In this document: positions 8,701-17,310 of the stretch, one piece after another | Layout: each line of letters starts with the position of its first letter | Position numbering within the stretch: the first letter of the stretch is position 1 | Virus record (IMG/VR): IMGVR_UViG_3300021364_000111 | Location: 1 to 30,969 of that record | Source: a virus | Strand: one strand, 5' to 3' | DNA: 30,969 bases | Translations under genes and position numbers: made by a program | Notes under the pieces: generated by a model | What the model was told of the DNA's origin: nothing | Database searches by the model: none | What the model saw: the letters and a program-made list of their open reading frames with translations, nothing else

Positions 8701-10774
8701 TAATATTGATGCAACTAAAATTGCAAATGGAACTATTACAAACACTGAATTTCAGACATTAAATGGTGTTTCAAGCGATATTCAAACACAGTTAAACGGA
8801 AAATTAACAGCTCTAGAAGATGATACAAACCCTTATTTAGGTGGGAACTTAAATTGTGACGGTAATGAAATAATAAATCCGGCAATGATTGACTGGGATA
8901 CTAATAACCCTAGCCCTATTGGTGCTTTAGGTGAAATGTCATATGACACCACTTATGACACATTAAGACTATATAATGACACTGGAAAAATTCATTATAT
9001 AGGGCAAAATCAAGATGTCGTTTTAAATTCTAGTACAGCGGTTACAGTAGGCCAATGTGTTTCTTTAAATGGAGTAACAGTATCAGGCATCGCGCAATAT
9101 GAAAAGTTTATTGCTGATGGTACTAAAAATGCAAAAGATTTTGTTGGGTTAGCCATTACTACTATAGGGTCTGGCAACGGAAAAATTCTAAGATATGGAT
9201 ATTTGAGTGGTGTTAATACAAGCTCTTTTTCAGTAGGTGATAAATTATATCCTTCTACTACTTCAGCAGGTAATTTAACAAATACACAACCAACAGGTTC
9301 AAATGTTGCTTTATGTGTTGCAACGGTTGTTACAAGTGCAACTAGTGGTACTATACTTGTACACGCCAATAATATAGACTTAAATGTAAGTGGTGGTGGG
9401 GAAACTAACGTACAATCTAATTGGAATGAGACAGATACAAATTCAGATGCATTTATCTTAAATAAGCCTACAACTATAACGAGCGCAGAGCAGACAAAGC
9501 TGTCAAATATAACAGTAAGTCAGGCGGTAGACCTTGACACGATGGAGTCAGATATAGCAACTAATAACGCAAAAGTTACAAATGCAACTCACACAGGTGA
9601 TGTTACTGGTAGTACTTCTTTAACTATTGCTGATGAAGCGGTAACAAATGCAAAGATGGCGCATATTGCAACAGGAACAGTTAAAGGAAGGACAACCGCT
9701 GGTACAGGTGATGTTGAGGACATTGATATTGATACAACACTTAAAACAGCATTAAATTTAGACAAAAGCGATGTAGGATTAGGAAATGTGGCCAACGTGG
9801 ATACTACCAATGCAAGTAACATTGCAAGTGGAACCTTGGCAGAAGCAAGATTGCCAAATAATATAGATGCAACCAAAATTGCGGATGGGACAATTACAAA
9901 TACAGAGTTTCAACGACTTAACGGGGTCACTGACAATATCCAATCACAAATTAACACAAAACAAGACACAATAACTGGAACAACTGATATAACATTGAAT
10001 CAACTTACAACAAATTCGAATATTATTGTAAAAGAAGATGAGGATATGTCAATAATATTAGGTAGATGCAGATTAGACGCACGTTTTTCTGATACCTGGA
10101 ATTTCAGCCATTATGACTTATCGGGACAACAACAATATCAATTTAGTGGTAATACGGACACTGTATTTTTAAATGGCCCGACTTATGTAAGATTGCAGTC
10201 TGCTGGAAACACTATCGCAAGTGTTATCAGTGATGGAATTGAATTTGAATCAGGAAATCGATACTACATGAAAAACAATGCGAATCTTTTTCATGCCCTT
10301 AACGATAACACTCAAACCCCAGGTGCTACACCAACTGTATATTATCCACTTTTTGCAAATAATGCAGTTACTAACACAGATATTTATTCTTATAGTAATC
10401 CGTCCTCTTCAAATAATACAGGGATTCGATTGTTGAAGGCAGGAAAATATAAGGTTTCATACACACTAAATTGGCTAAATGCGAGTTATAATAGCAGAAT
10501 TAATTTTTACACTCGCTTGGTAAAACACTCAAGCGCAATAACACCAACTGAAACAGAATTTCCAGGCACAAGAAGTTTTGCTTATGCGCGAGATGACAAT
10601 TTTGCGAAATACGCAACCACAACATGCGTAACTGTCATTGATGTTTCCGCTAATGAATACATTAAATGTAAAACCCAAATAGCAAAAAATGATAGTAGTT
10701 TTAACGACAATTTTAGTGGCGTTCAATTTCACCAAAATAGCTCAATAGTTGTCGAGTATTTAGGTGATATTTAA
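5723..10774 (+). CDS. giant repeat-built tail fibre / receptor-binding protein
   Basis: A 1683-residue fibre, the largest protein here. The N-terminus is short and mirrors the later joints (an EDDTSPVLGGNLDANDKKI-type joint recurs near 770 and 1065, matching TTPQLGGNLDLNNNDI near residue 20). Three copies of a beta module with GDxVYIS, GxxxGxDTSS and AGDILY elements lie at about 59-175, 816-938 and 1096-1220. Between them are collagen-like Asn/Thr/Asp-rich shaft repeats such as NADWNETDTNSDAFILNKP, VTNATHTGDVTGS and VGLGNVANVDTTNASN. The last 150 residues (YPLFANNAV to VVEYLGDI) look like a trimeric C1q/TNF-type jelly roll, a likely receptor head. Several shaft repeats are nearly identical in DNA. 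Known relatives are trimeric fibres; trimerisation here is inference. Confidence 0.85.
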   Translation: MTQIYNPDGGIESIIEDTTPQLGGNLDLNNNDITGTGNIDIAGEITATTLIGNMRGATIFQAKAGEALTKGDPVYISGDDLVGNKPIVSIADSDDANKMPCFGLAAETVSSNANVNVVTFGTISGLDTSSFNQGDILYISTTGTLSATKPSGESSLIQNIGKVMRSHASVGSIKVGGAGRTNDVPNLDDGNVFIGNASNQAETRGLTLDDVSETVDKKIFTATEQTKLSGIENNATADQTASEIKTAYESNADTNAFTDSEKTKLAGIATGAEVNVNADWNAVSGDAQIFNKPTDITDLSTHNVTELADVTSAGSGAIITSSERTKLTGIAAGAEVNVQSDWNETDTGADSFIQNKPTTITSAEQTKLGHITVTQAVDLDTMESDIATNNSKVSNATHTGDVTGSGALTISTNVVDNTNLSQIATGTVKGRTTAGTGNVEDLDIDTTFKTALNLAKSDVGLSNVDNTSDANKPVSTATQTALDAKKDTFTENTAFNKNFGTTAGTVAQGNDSRITDSFQKSTDTLDNITTGTTNVHFTTTDESKLDGIASGAEVNVNADWNETDTNSDAFILNKPTTITSAQQTKLGHISVTQAVDLDTMESDITTNNAKVTNATHTGDVTGSQALTIANEAITNAKLSHIATSKVKGRTSTGTGDVEDLDIETTLKTALNLSNTDVGLGNVANVDTTNASNISSGTLNASRLPSNIDATKIANGTISNTEFQYLNGVTSNIQTQIDNAGGGISSVEDDTSPVLGGNLDANDKKIEAVDLLNFTNSPTASLTNIADINYNSTYDTLELKNDTGEILVGQTNEIYVTNGTGGAFSAYQAVYKSSVSSGKIAVGYMIADGTIDATNYLGITTEFIAKAGDGKVITFGRLDGINTSSYSAGDILYVSSSSYGGFTSTKPSGSNLAIATGIVLTSSSSGSIWVNANNIDLNVSGSGDTNVQSNWTETDTNSDAFILNKPTLASSATIDTTNASNISSGTLAEARLPSNIDATKIANGTITNTEFQTLNGVSSDIQTQLNGKLTALEDDTNPYLGGNLNCDGNEIINPAMIDWDTNNPSPIGALGEMSYDTTYDTLRLYNDTGKIHYIGQNQDVVLNSSTAVTVGQCVSLNGVTVSGIAQYEKFIADGTKNAKDFVGLAITTIGSGNGKILRYGYLSGVNTSSFSVGDKLYPSTTSAGNLTNTQPTGSNVALCVATVVTSATSGTILVHANNIDLNVSGGGETNVQSNWNETDTNSDAFILNKPTTITSAEQTKLSNITVSQAVDLDTMESDIATNNAKVTNATHTGDVTGSTSLTIADEAVTNAKMAHIATGTVKGRTTAGTGDVEDIDIDTTLKTALNLDKSDVGLGNVANVDTTNASNIASGTLAEARLPNNIDATKIADGTITNTEFQRLNGVTDNIQSQINTKQDTITGTTDITLNQLTTNSNIIVKEDEDMSIILGRCRLDARFSDTWNFSHYDLSGQQQYQFSGNTDTVFLNGPTYVRLQSAGNTIASVISDGIEFESGNRYYMKNNANLFHALNDNTQTPGATPTVYYPLFANNAVTNTDIYSYSNPSSSNNTGIRLLKAGKYKVSYTLNWLNASYNSRINFYTRLVKHSSAITPTETEFPGTRSFAYARDDNFAKYATTTCVTVIDVSANEYIKCKTQIAKNDSSFNDNFSGVQFHQNSSIVVEYLGDI
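7760..7785 (+). repeat. 26-base direct repeat inside the fibre gene (copy 1)
   Basis: An identical 26-base copy lies at 9782-9807 in the same reading frame (codons for GNVANVDTT). Recombination between the copies would delete about 2 kb of shaft in frame. Confidence 0.85.
9782..9807 (+). repeat. 26-base direct repeat inside the fibre gene (copy 2)
   Basis: Partner of 7760-7785, base for base. Flanking sequence is also similar at the protein level but has drifted at third positions. Confidence 0.85.
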
Positions 10775-10792
10775 AAAAAAAGGAGTATAAAA

Positions 10793-11029
10793 ATGAGTCT
10801 AGAGGAAAATAAGTATAATGTTGAATTAAAGGAGTTATACTCTAATGTCTTAGAAACAGGAAATGATTATGACAACCTTTCCTTAACTTTTGATGAAATA
10901 ACGCAAAATACTAAACAAAAATTAAAAAGACGAATTGAAAATTTAAAAGAAAATATACAGTACGAATCACAATCGAGCGATGAAGAAAAAGTTAAAATAG
11001 ATGCTTGGTATGAGGCTTCAACTCAATAA
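10793..11029 (+). CDS. small helical protein between fibre and adaptor
   Basis: A 78-residue, highly charged and apparently all-helical protein with a KLKRRIENLKENI amphipathic stretch near residues 43-55. I do not recognise it. It starts after AAAGGAG and its stop overlaps the next ATG (TAATG), so it is coupled to the head-tail adaptor gene. A small tail-assembly or chaperone role is possible from context, but nothing in the sequence fixes it. Confidence 0.68.
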   Translation: MSLEENKYNVELKELYSNVLETGNDYDNLSLTFDEITQNTKQKLKRRIENLKENIQYESQSSDEEKVKIDAWYEASTQ

Positions 11030-11958
11030 TGTTAGTCAGTGAAGTTTTAGATCGAATTAATACAGCGTTAGGTATGCCTGACGATCTTACTGGTAAAAGT
11101 GCAAATGATCTATTTACAAATAAACGTATTGTTGAGCAGTTAAAAAATGCTTTAGATATTTATGCATCAACTGTAAAAGGAATTGAAGATATTTTTAGTA
11201 CAACTTTAGGGTTGGATACTAGAGTTGCTACGGCTCCAAGTGATGCAATTAGATCGCAGGCATATCGATTTACGTATATCTGGCGTGATGGTCGTAAGTA
11301 CCCACTTAACTATAAAGACTTAAATAAAGTTAATAGTGAGTTTCCTTATGGTACTTATGCTGGAATACCTAGGTTTTTTAGTGTATGGAATGACGAAATA
11401 ACTATTTACCCTGATAATAGCGGATCGCCTAATACAACAACATTAAGTGGAGCATTAAGTGATAGTGCAACAACAATTACAGTTGGCTCAACAAGTGGTT
11501 TTCCAGAATTGAATGGTCGCATAACGATTAACAATGAAAAAATAAGATACACACATAAATCATCAACAACGTTTACAGGTTGTACACGTGGCGTAGAAGG
11601 AACTACAGCAGCAGCGCATAGCGACACTGACACTGTAACAGAAAATAATTTAGTTATGTATTATAGAAAAAAGCATTTTGAGGTCACAGTTGATGCAAAT
11701 GATGATATTTCACAAGCTCAATTAGATAAAGAAATGGAAATACCTGATGAACATGTAGAACCAATTGTTGATATGGTTGCTTATCGTTTACTAAGTAAAA
11801 TTGATGCAGAAAGAGCGCAGCCATATAAAATTGACGCAGCAGCATTTTTTGCTCAAGCTAAACGTGATATACAGGCTGGTTATGGTCAGATTGTTAACGG
11901 AACAATGATTGGGCACGCTTATGACTGGGAACTAGACAATGTGGAGGTTAATCTTTGA
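11029..11958 (+). CDS. head-tail adaptor (gp4-like) with inserted beta domain
   Basis: 309 residues. The helical N-terminus (VSEVLDRINTALG) and C-terminus (EPIVDMVAYRLLSKIDAERAQPY and FFAQAKRDIQAGYGQI) match the adaptor proteins that sit under the portal ring in podoviruses. The centre carries the pattern IPRFFSVWNDEITIYP followed by an insertion at about 135-205 (TTITVGSTSGFP, CTRGVEGTTAAAH). This insertion is a small Ig-like or beta domain often spliced into phage virion proteins. It would seal the portal and dock the tail nozzle made by the next gene. The ribosome site is weak; coupling through TAATG probably supplies initiation. The stop overlaps the TTG start of the next gene. Confidence 0.75.
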   Translation: MLVSEVLDRINTALGMPDDLTGKSANDLFTNKRIVEQLKNALDIYASTVKGIEDIFSTTLGLDTRVATAPSDAIRSQAYRFTYIWRDGRKYPLNYKDLNKVNSEFPYGTYAGIPRFFSVWNDEITIYPDNSGSPNTTTLSGALSDSATTITVGSTSGFPELNGRITINNEKIRYTHKSSTTFTGCTRGVEGTTAAAHSDTDTVTENNLVMYYRKKHFEVTVDANDDISQAQLDKEMEIPDEHVEPIVDMVAYRLLSKIDAERAQPYKIDAAAFFAQAKRDIQAGYGQIVNGTMIGHAYDWELDNVEVNL

Positions 11959-13736
11959 CGTTTGTTATTGAGTCTTACCAGTCTAAAGGTTTAAGGGATG
12001 ACAAAGGACGTAAATTTGTTCCCGCTGACTATTTTTACAATATTGAAAACATGAACTATGACGGCATTACAGGATGTCAAAGAATTAAGGCACCAAGTGT
12101 AGAATATAATGTTGGTTCTAATCGTATTGATGGTATGACACAATTTAGATACATAGATAGCGTTGGACAATTCCAGACTGAAAACATCTGTATACAAAAT
12201 GGTTCTATAATAAAAGATTTTTTAAGTTCGCCAACTACTATATACACAGGACTGACCGCACAAAAAAAATGTACATTTGGAATATTAAATGACAAGCTAT
12301 TTATATCAAATGGATTTGATTATCCGTTAGTCTATGATGGTACATACATTAAAGAAATGGGTGCGCCAACAGCAAAAGATTTGCTAGTCGCAGGTAGTTT
12401 AACAGGAACTTACTATTATGCAATGACATACGTTATTGATAGTGTTGAGGTTGTTATAGGAACCGTAAGTAATACTGTTACTGTCAGCAGTAAAAGTATT
12501 GATTTAGATATTCCTGTAGGAGTTAGCAATTGTACAGAGCGTAAAATATACCGTACTGAAGCTGGAGGCTCAACACTAAAATTAGTAACAACGATAACTG
12601 ACAATACAACATTAACTTATCAAGATAATATTGCTGATGGTTCATTAGGTGTAACAATACCAAGTACAAACAGTTCATGTCCTACTCCACAGTTTATTAC
12701 TGTGAAAGACGAAAAATTAATTGGTGCAGTAAACCAAAATCGCCCAAATTATTTATATGTTTCTGAAATTGAAGTAGAAGTATTTTTTAATACGTCAGGT
12801 GTTTATGACGTATCTGGCGTTGGTAATGACAATACAGCTTTAACAGGTATGATCGAAGATTATGGTCAAATTGTAGTTTTTTCGGAAAGTCACATATACT
12901 TAGCAGACACTTCTGGCCTTGTAACAAATGTTCAACAAACAACAAGTAACGTTGGATGTGCAGATGGCTTTAGTATTGTTCGAGTACCAGAGAATGACAT
13001 ATTGCCTGGTGGTATTATGTTTGTATCAAATTTATACGACGTTCGTGTTTTTAGCGGTAACATTGCTACAAACTTAGCTACTTCATTTGATAACTTGCGA
13101 ACAAATAATTATTCTATTGCACTTAATAAAGATAGCTTTGCAAACCAGCTACGAGACAATGATTTACATGCCGCTTTTCACGATTATAAATATCACCTGA
13201 TCGCAGAAACATTTATGTATGTTTACGACATACGTATTGCTGGTTGGACTAAATATTTTATTAATACGACTTCATATAGCCCAGAGTATTGGGTTTTCGG
13301 AAAACTTAGTGGTGACCTTTATATATCGCAAAAAAACGCAGGTATAGTTGAGAAGATGTACAATGACACATCTTATAGAGGTGAAGAGCTTACTGCATTT
13401 TTTGAAACACCTGAAATAGCAGTAGACACAAACGATAAATATTTTTTACAGTTATATATCTACTACGATAAATCGGGAACAAATACTCTAACATTAGATG
13501 CGACTATAAACTCTACACAAAATGTTTCCGCAACAATTAATTATACTGGCGCGTTTTATGCTGATGATTACTATAACGAAACTTATTATTTGACTACTGA
13601 TGACGAGGAAGATTACAGCCTTGTTCATATAAATCGTTACGGTAAATGGATGCGATTTAAAATCACTACACAAACACAGGCAAGCATTAAGGGATGGAAG
13701 TTAGTAGGAAGGGCTATAAGTAACAAGGAATTATGA
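11955..13736 (+). CDS. tail nozzle / stabilisation protein (beta-propeller type)
   Basis: 593 residues. The N-terminus RDDKGRKFVPADYFYNIENMN and repeated blocks of the form LFISNGFDYPLVYDGT, GQIVVFSESHIYLAD and VWVFGKLSGDLYI-like strands are typical of propeller-shaped podovirus tail nozzle or hub proteins (P22 gp10-type role). The C-terminal 120 residues form a beta-sandwich (TLTLDATINSTQNVSATINY). The start is TTG at 11955, overlapping the previous stop, with GGAGG at 11942-11946 giving a good spacer; no ATG fits as well. It lies directly after the adaptor gene, matching the physical order in the particle. Assignment to nozzle is by family resemblance and context. Confidence 0.7.
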   Translation: MTFVIESYQSKGLRDDKGRKFVPADYFYNIENMNYDGITGCQRIKAPSVEYNVGSNRIDGMTQFRYIDSVGQFQTENICIQNGSIIKDFLSSPTTIYTGLTAQKKCTFGILNDKLFISNGFDYPLVYDGTYIKEMGAPTAKDLLVAGSLTGTYYYAMTYVIDSVEVVIGTVSNTVTVSSKSIDLDIPVGVSNCTERKIYRTEAGGSTLKLVTTITDNTTLTYQDNIADGSLGVTIPSTNSSCPTPQFITVKDEKLIGAVNQNRPNYLYVSEIEVEVFFNTSGVYDVSGVGNDNTALTGMIEDYGQIVVFSESHIYLADTSGLVTNVQQTTSNVGCADGFSIVRVPENDILPGGIMFVSNLYDVRVFSGNIATNLATSFDNLRTNNYSIALNKDSFANQLRDNDLHAAFHDYKYHLIAETFMYVYDIRIAGWTKYFINTTSYSPEYWVFGKLSGDLYISQKNAGIVEKMYNDTSYRGEELTAFFETPEIAVDTNDKYFLQLYIYYDKSGTNTLTLDATINSTQNVSATINYTGAFYADDYYNETYYLTTDDEEDYSLVHINRYGKWMRFKITTQTQASIKGWKLVGRAISNKEL

Positions 13737-14221
13737 CTAAATTACAAGAAGATATACATGAAATAATAGATAAGGCAGAAGCTATAATAGCAACTGGCGA
13801 GCCAGTAGTTATGCCTTTAACGCATCGTTTTACTGACGGCATGTACATTCGAGAAATATTTATGCCTGCAGGCACATTACTGACATCTAAAATACACAAA
13901 ACAAATCATCCTTTTGTAGTTACTAAAGGCAAATGTAAAGTTTTTGACGGCAATAAAATACAACATATTGAAGGCCCACACACAGGAATAACAGAGCCTA
14001 ATACAAGGCGACTTTTATATATCGAAGAAGACACAACATGGCTTACTTTTCATGTAACAGATAAAACTGATGTCGATGAAATAGAAAAAGAAATTATACA
14101 AGACAGACAAAATAATTTTATGGATAAAGAATTATTAAATCAATTTAATAAAATAAATCGTCAAAGCAATAAATATATTAATAAAAATAAGGAGGAATTA
14201 TTATGTCATGGGCAGCAATAG
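13733..14221 (+). CDS. cupin-domain phage protein
   Basis: 162 residues. Residues 25-110 form a cupin barrel: MYIREIFMPAG, then IHKTNHPFVVTKGKCKVF with His55 and His59 as likely metal ligands, then GPHTGITEPNTRRLLYIEEDTTW. Small cupins of this type are common among tail or internal virion gene clusters, and their biochemical role is unknown. After residue 115 comes a charged helical tail (VDEIEKEIIQDRQNNF) ending with Asn/Lys-rich sequence that overlaps the next gene by 19 bases. The start overlaps the previous stop as ATGA. Confidence 0.75.
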   Translation: MTKLQEDIHEIIDKAEAIIATGEPVVMPLTHRFTDGMYIREIFMPAGTLLTSKIHKTNHPFVVTKGKCKVFDGNKIQHIEGPHTGITEPNTRRLLYIEEDTTWLTFHVTDKTDVDEIEKEIIQDRQNNFMDKELLNQFNKINRQSNKYINKNKEELLCHGQQ

Positions 14222-14976
14222 GAGCAGCAGCAGCAGGTGCAGTAGTATCTGCATATTCGGCTTCTGAACAACAAAAAGCACAACAAAAAGCATTGGAACA
14301 ACAAACAGCAGCGCAAGTTGGGCTAAGTCAAGAACAGATGGCACAACAAAAAGAATTAGCTGAAAAACAGTTTGCACAAGAATTAGCAATATTAACTGGT
14401 ACACAAGCAGGTCAAGAAGAAGCTTTAGCGAGAGCGCAAAAAAGAGAATCCTCCGGTATAGCACAATTTTTAGCGGCTACCGAAGGTAAACCACAAGAAG
14501 TAGGTCGTTTGCAACAAATTATAAGAGAACAAGCCTTACCTGAACAACAACAAGCACTGCGTCGTGCTAAATTATCACAGACTCAAGCAGGCGTAAGAGG
14601 TCCAGAGGCCGCATTATTACAACAAATGCAGGCACGAGAACTTGGTAAACAATTAGGTTTAGAAGTCGAAAAAATAGGCTTAGAAGAAGCTTTAAGAAGA
14701 CAAAGGTCAAGAGAACAGTTTGCTGGTGCACAAGCGTTAGCTGCACAAGCTGCAACATTAAGACCAGTTCAAAAAGTTGATGAAACAAAAATACAAGAAA
14801 CAATACAGGCACAAAAAGGTAAGTTAGCAACAGAGGCCGAAAAAAAAGCTTTGCAAGGGTACTATTCAGTTGAAGGAACTTTAGGTGATAAAAATTTTAG
14901 TGGGGATTATTATTTAACGCCTGATGATGAAATACTTATAGATCAAATGAAGGAGATTGGTAAATATGGCCTCTAG
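14203..14976 (+). CDS. internal virion / DNA-ejection protein candidate
   Basis: 257 residues. The N-terminus SWAAIGAAAAGAVVSAYSA is a short Ala/Gly hydrophobic helix, followed by a long Gln/Ala/Glu-rich helical region to about residue 200 (QEQMAQQKELAEKQFAQELA, LARAQKRESSGIAQF). This composition is typical of podovirus internal or ejection proteins that insert into the host envelope when DNA enters. A good GGAGG ribosome site lies inside the end of the cupin gene. It forms a three-gene set with the next two proteins, parallel to the three ejection proteins of P22-like or T7-like phages. No enzymatic motif is seen. Confidence 0.65.
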   Translation: MSWAAIGAAAAGAVVSAYSASEQQKAQQKALEQQTAAQVGLSQEQMAQQKELAEKQFAQELAILTGTQAGQEEALARAQKRESSGIAQFLAATEGKPQEVGRLQQIIREQALPEQQQALRRAKLSQTQAGVRGPEAALLQQMQARELGKQLGLEVEKIGLEEALRRQRSREQFAGAQALAAQAATLRPVQKVDETKIQETIQAQKGKLATEAEKKALQGYYSVEGTLGDKNFSGDYYLTPDDEILIDQMKEIGKYGL

Positions 14977-15850
14977 AAATCAAGTAAATATACAACAACC
15001 ACTTGCGCAGCCTAGTCGTGATCAAATTACAGCAGACTTTGTTGCAAGCGGCCAACCTATAGAACAGCCTGGCCTAAACCCGTTATCACAAATTGCTGGT
15101 GGAATATCAGAAGCAGGTATGGGAATCTTAAAAGGTATTGGGGACTTCATTAACACACAAAAAGAAACACCTGAAGGCAGATATCTTCTTACTAACATGC
15201 TAGCGGGTATTACAGTTGGCTTGGGAGCTGATCCACAAATAGGTGCTAACGTAGTACAAGCAGGGCAACGACAATATCAAATTGGTGTACAAGAACAACA
15301 ACGAGGTATTGCTTTACAGCAAAAAGCACAAGCTGAACAACAAAAGGCAGAGCAAAAACAAATAGAGCGTGATCAAAAATTGTTAGACGAACAACGTAAA
15401 AGACAGGAAAAGATTGAAGACACATTATATTTAGATCGAATGAAAAAAGAGCAAGATCCTGAACAAGCTCGCTTTAATGCAAGAACTGAGGCTTCTCATA
15501 AAATTTTAAGTAAATTTGAAACTGAAAAAAATCCATACTATAAAGATACTAAAAAATTTGTTTTAGACACTAAAGTTCCATACTTGTTTAAGTCTGACAG
15601 ATTTAAGCAGATTGAACAGGCACAAAGAGATTTTATAAACGCAGCCTTAAGACGAGAGTCAGGTGCGGCTATTGCAGAATCTGAATTTGAAAATGCACGA
15701 TTACAATATTTTCCACAACCAGGTGACACGCCAGAAGTTGTAAAGCAAAAGCAAAAAAATAGAGAAATGCAATTTAAAAAAATAGAAGAGTTACAAAAAA
15801 AACCTACTCAGCGATTAGTTTTTGATCCAGCAACAGGAGAATTTAAATAA
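14966..15850 (+). CDS. second internal virion protein candidate
   Basis: 294 residues from the ATG at 14966 (MASRNQVNIQQP). A TTG at 14957 opens the frame but sits two bases from the AAGGAG site, whereas the ATG has a ten-base spacer. Residues 45-100 include a Gly-rich amphipathic stretch (GGISEAGMGILKGIGDFI and NMLAGITVGLGADPQIGANVV), then a strongly charged Gln/Lys/Glu coiled-coil (about 110-165) and a globular C-terminus with FINAALRRESGAAIAESEF. The RRESGAAI...E pattern is a frequent motif in phage internal and tail proteins. A role in DNA ejection is inferred from composition and cluster position. Confidence 0.65.
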   Translation: MASRNQVNIQQPLAQPSRDQITADFVASGQPIEQPGLNPLSQIAGGISEAGMGILKGIGDFINTQKETPEGRYLLTNMLAGITVGLGADPQIGANVVQAGQRQYQIGVQEQQRGIALQQKAQAEQQKAEQKQIERDQKLLDEQRKRQEKIEDTLYLDRMKKEQDPEQARFNARTEASHKILSKFETEKNPYYKDTKKFVLDTKVPYLFKSDRFKQIEQAQRDFINAALRRESGAAIAESEFENARLQYFPQPGDTPEVVKQKQKNREMQFKKIEELQKKPTQRLVFDPATGEFK

Positions 15851-17310
15851 TGGCAATAGAAGTACAAGTAGGTGATCAAGTACTAGAGTTTCCAGAAACT
15901 ATGACACAAGACGAAATAAAACAAGTCTTGCGTAAACAATTTCAAACACAGCCAGAACCAGTACAGCCAGTAGCACAAGAGCCAACATTAATGGAAAAGA
16001 TACGTGGCATATCACCATTAGAAGTTATAAAAGAAACGCCAAAACAAGTAGCTACAGACATAGCAAGATTGGCACCTATTGCAGCAGCCTTAACACCTTT
16101 AGGATTACCAGCGCAAGCAGGAATAACTGCGGTTAGTCGTGTAGGTAAAGGATTGTTAGAAGGTGAAGAAGCACCCGAAGCATTAAGAAAAGGAGCTATA
16201 AGCGGTACAGTTGAAGCAGGTATAGGTAAAGCATTAAAGTTTACTAAACCTGCATTAAAGCAGATAGCTAAATTTGCTACACGTGCAGAAAAAGGCGTTA
16301 TTGATGAAGCAATAAAAAAGCCAATATTAACTAATATTGAGCCTAAAACTAACCTAGACACTTCTGAGCAAATTAAAAATGCAATTACCATTTTAAATAG
16401 AAAGAAGTCTAGAGATTATGACAAAGCATTAACAAAAGTTAGTGAAGCAGCAAAAGGTAAAGTTGCTGACACAAAAAATGTTAATAAAATAATTAAAGAA
16501 GATAAATTAGATAGGCAAGGAATAAAAAGGCTTTTACTAGCTGGTAGATCAAAAGTTAAAAAGTTTGATCCAAATGCAGTTGATAAATTTATTGCAGGTA
16601 AAGAACTTACTTTTGATGAAGCTAAAAATGTAAATAGTGTACTTTCAGATGTGTTACGTAGTACTACTATAGAGGCAGTAGATAAACTTAAAATTGGTAA
16701 ACTTAAAGACAGTCTTTATAAGTCTATGGAAATTTACCCTGGGTTTAAAGAGCTTAATAAAAAATATGCTAAACAAGCAACATTAGTACAAGGTATAGAG
16801 AAAAACTTAGGTAAAGATATTAGTGAATCTAAAGTAAACACGCTAACAAACGATGTTATTAAGAGACTAAAAGATAAGCGACAAACTAAAAGCAGAGCTA
16901 TAGAGCTATTAAAAGACCTAGATAAAGAAATAAAAGCTAAGGGTAAGCGAAGTGTTGTAAATCAGATAGAGGCAAATGCAGTGCAAGACAGCATATCTCA
17001 AAGTATAGCTAAAAAACCTGGTCTGCAAGACGTGTTTTTGACTACAGCTGCAATCGGTGGTGCCGCTGCTGCTCCAGAATATGCTTTACCAATAGCTGCT
17101 GGAAAGGCTGCACAAATTGCTATACAACAAGAGCCAGTTGCTAGAGCTGCATTACGAGCTGCACAAGTAGGCGTAAAGGTACCAGCAGTATTACCGAGAA
17201 TTGCTGCTAAAGCTCCTGCTATAGGAGTTACACCAATACAACGACAAGAATCAGGATCTTTGCGACCACAATCTTTAGAAGAGATTAAACAAGAAAGGAG
17301 AATTAAATAA
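15850..17310 (+). CDS. third internal virion / ejection protein candidate
   Basis: 486 residues. The first 30 residues (IEVQVGDQVLEFPETMTQDEI) match the small N-terminal head found on many phage internal proteins. Residues 55-110 are a hydrophobic Ala/Leu/Pro-rich segment (IARLAPIAAALTPLGLPAQAG) that could insert in membrane. A long Lys-rich helical region follows, and then a second Ala-rich hydrophobic segment at about 395-465. No lytic transglycosylase motif is visible. It is coupled by TAATG overlaps on both sides. It probably helps form the channel for DNA entry; this is inferred, not shown. Confidence 0.65.
   Translation: MAIEVQVGDQVLEFPETMTQDEIKQVLRKQFQTQPEPVQPVAQEPTLMEKIRGISPLEVIKETPKQVATDIARLAPIAAALTPLGLPAQAGITAVSRVGKGLLEGEEAPEALRKGAISGTVEAGIGKALKFTKPALKQIAKFATRAEKGVIDEAIKKPILTNIEPKTNLDTSEQIKNAITILNRKKSRDYDKALTKVSEAAKGKVADTKNVNKIIKEDKLDRQGIKRLLLAGRSKVKKFDPNAVDKFIAGKELTFDEAKNVNSVLSDVLRSTTIEAVDKLKIGKLKDSLYKSMEIYPGFKELNKKYAKQATLVQGIEKNLGKDISESKVNTLTNDVIKRLKDKRQTKSRAIELLKDLDKEIKAKGKRSVVNQIEANAVQDSISQSIAKKPGLQDVFLTTAAIGGAAAAPEYALPIAAGKAAQIAIQQEPVARAALRAAQVGVKVPAVLPRIAAKAPAIGVTPIQRQESGSLRPQSLEEIKQERRIK

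Noticed and set aside
6463-9876. Several 60-140 residue minus-strand frames inside the fibre gene
   Set aside because: They arise from the Thr/Asn/Ala repeat codons of the fibre, repeat with the same period, and have no starts with ribosome sites.
14201-14830. Leu-rich minus-strand frames opposite the first ejection protein
   Set aside because: Reverse complement of CAA/GCA-rich codons gives artificial Leu/Val-rich, membrane-like sequence.
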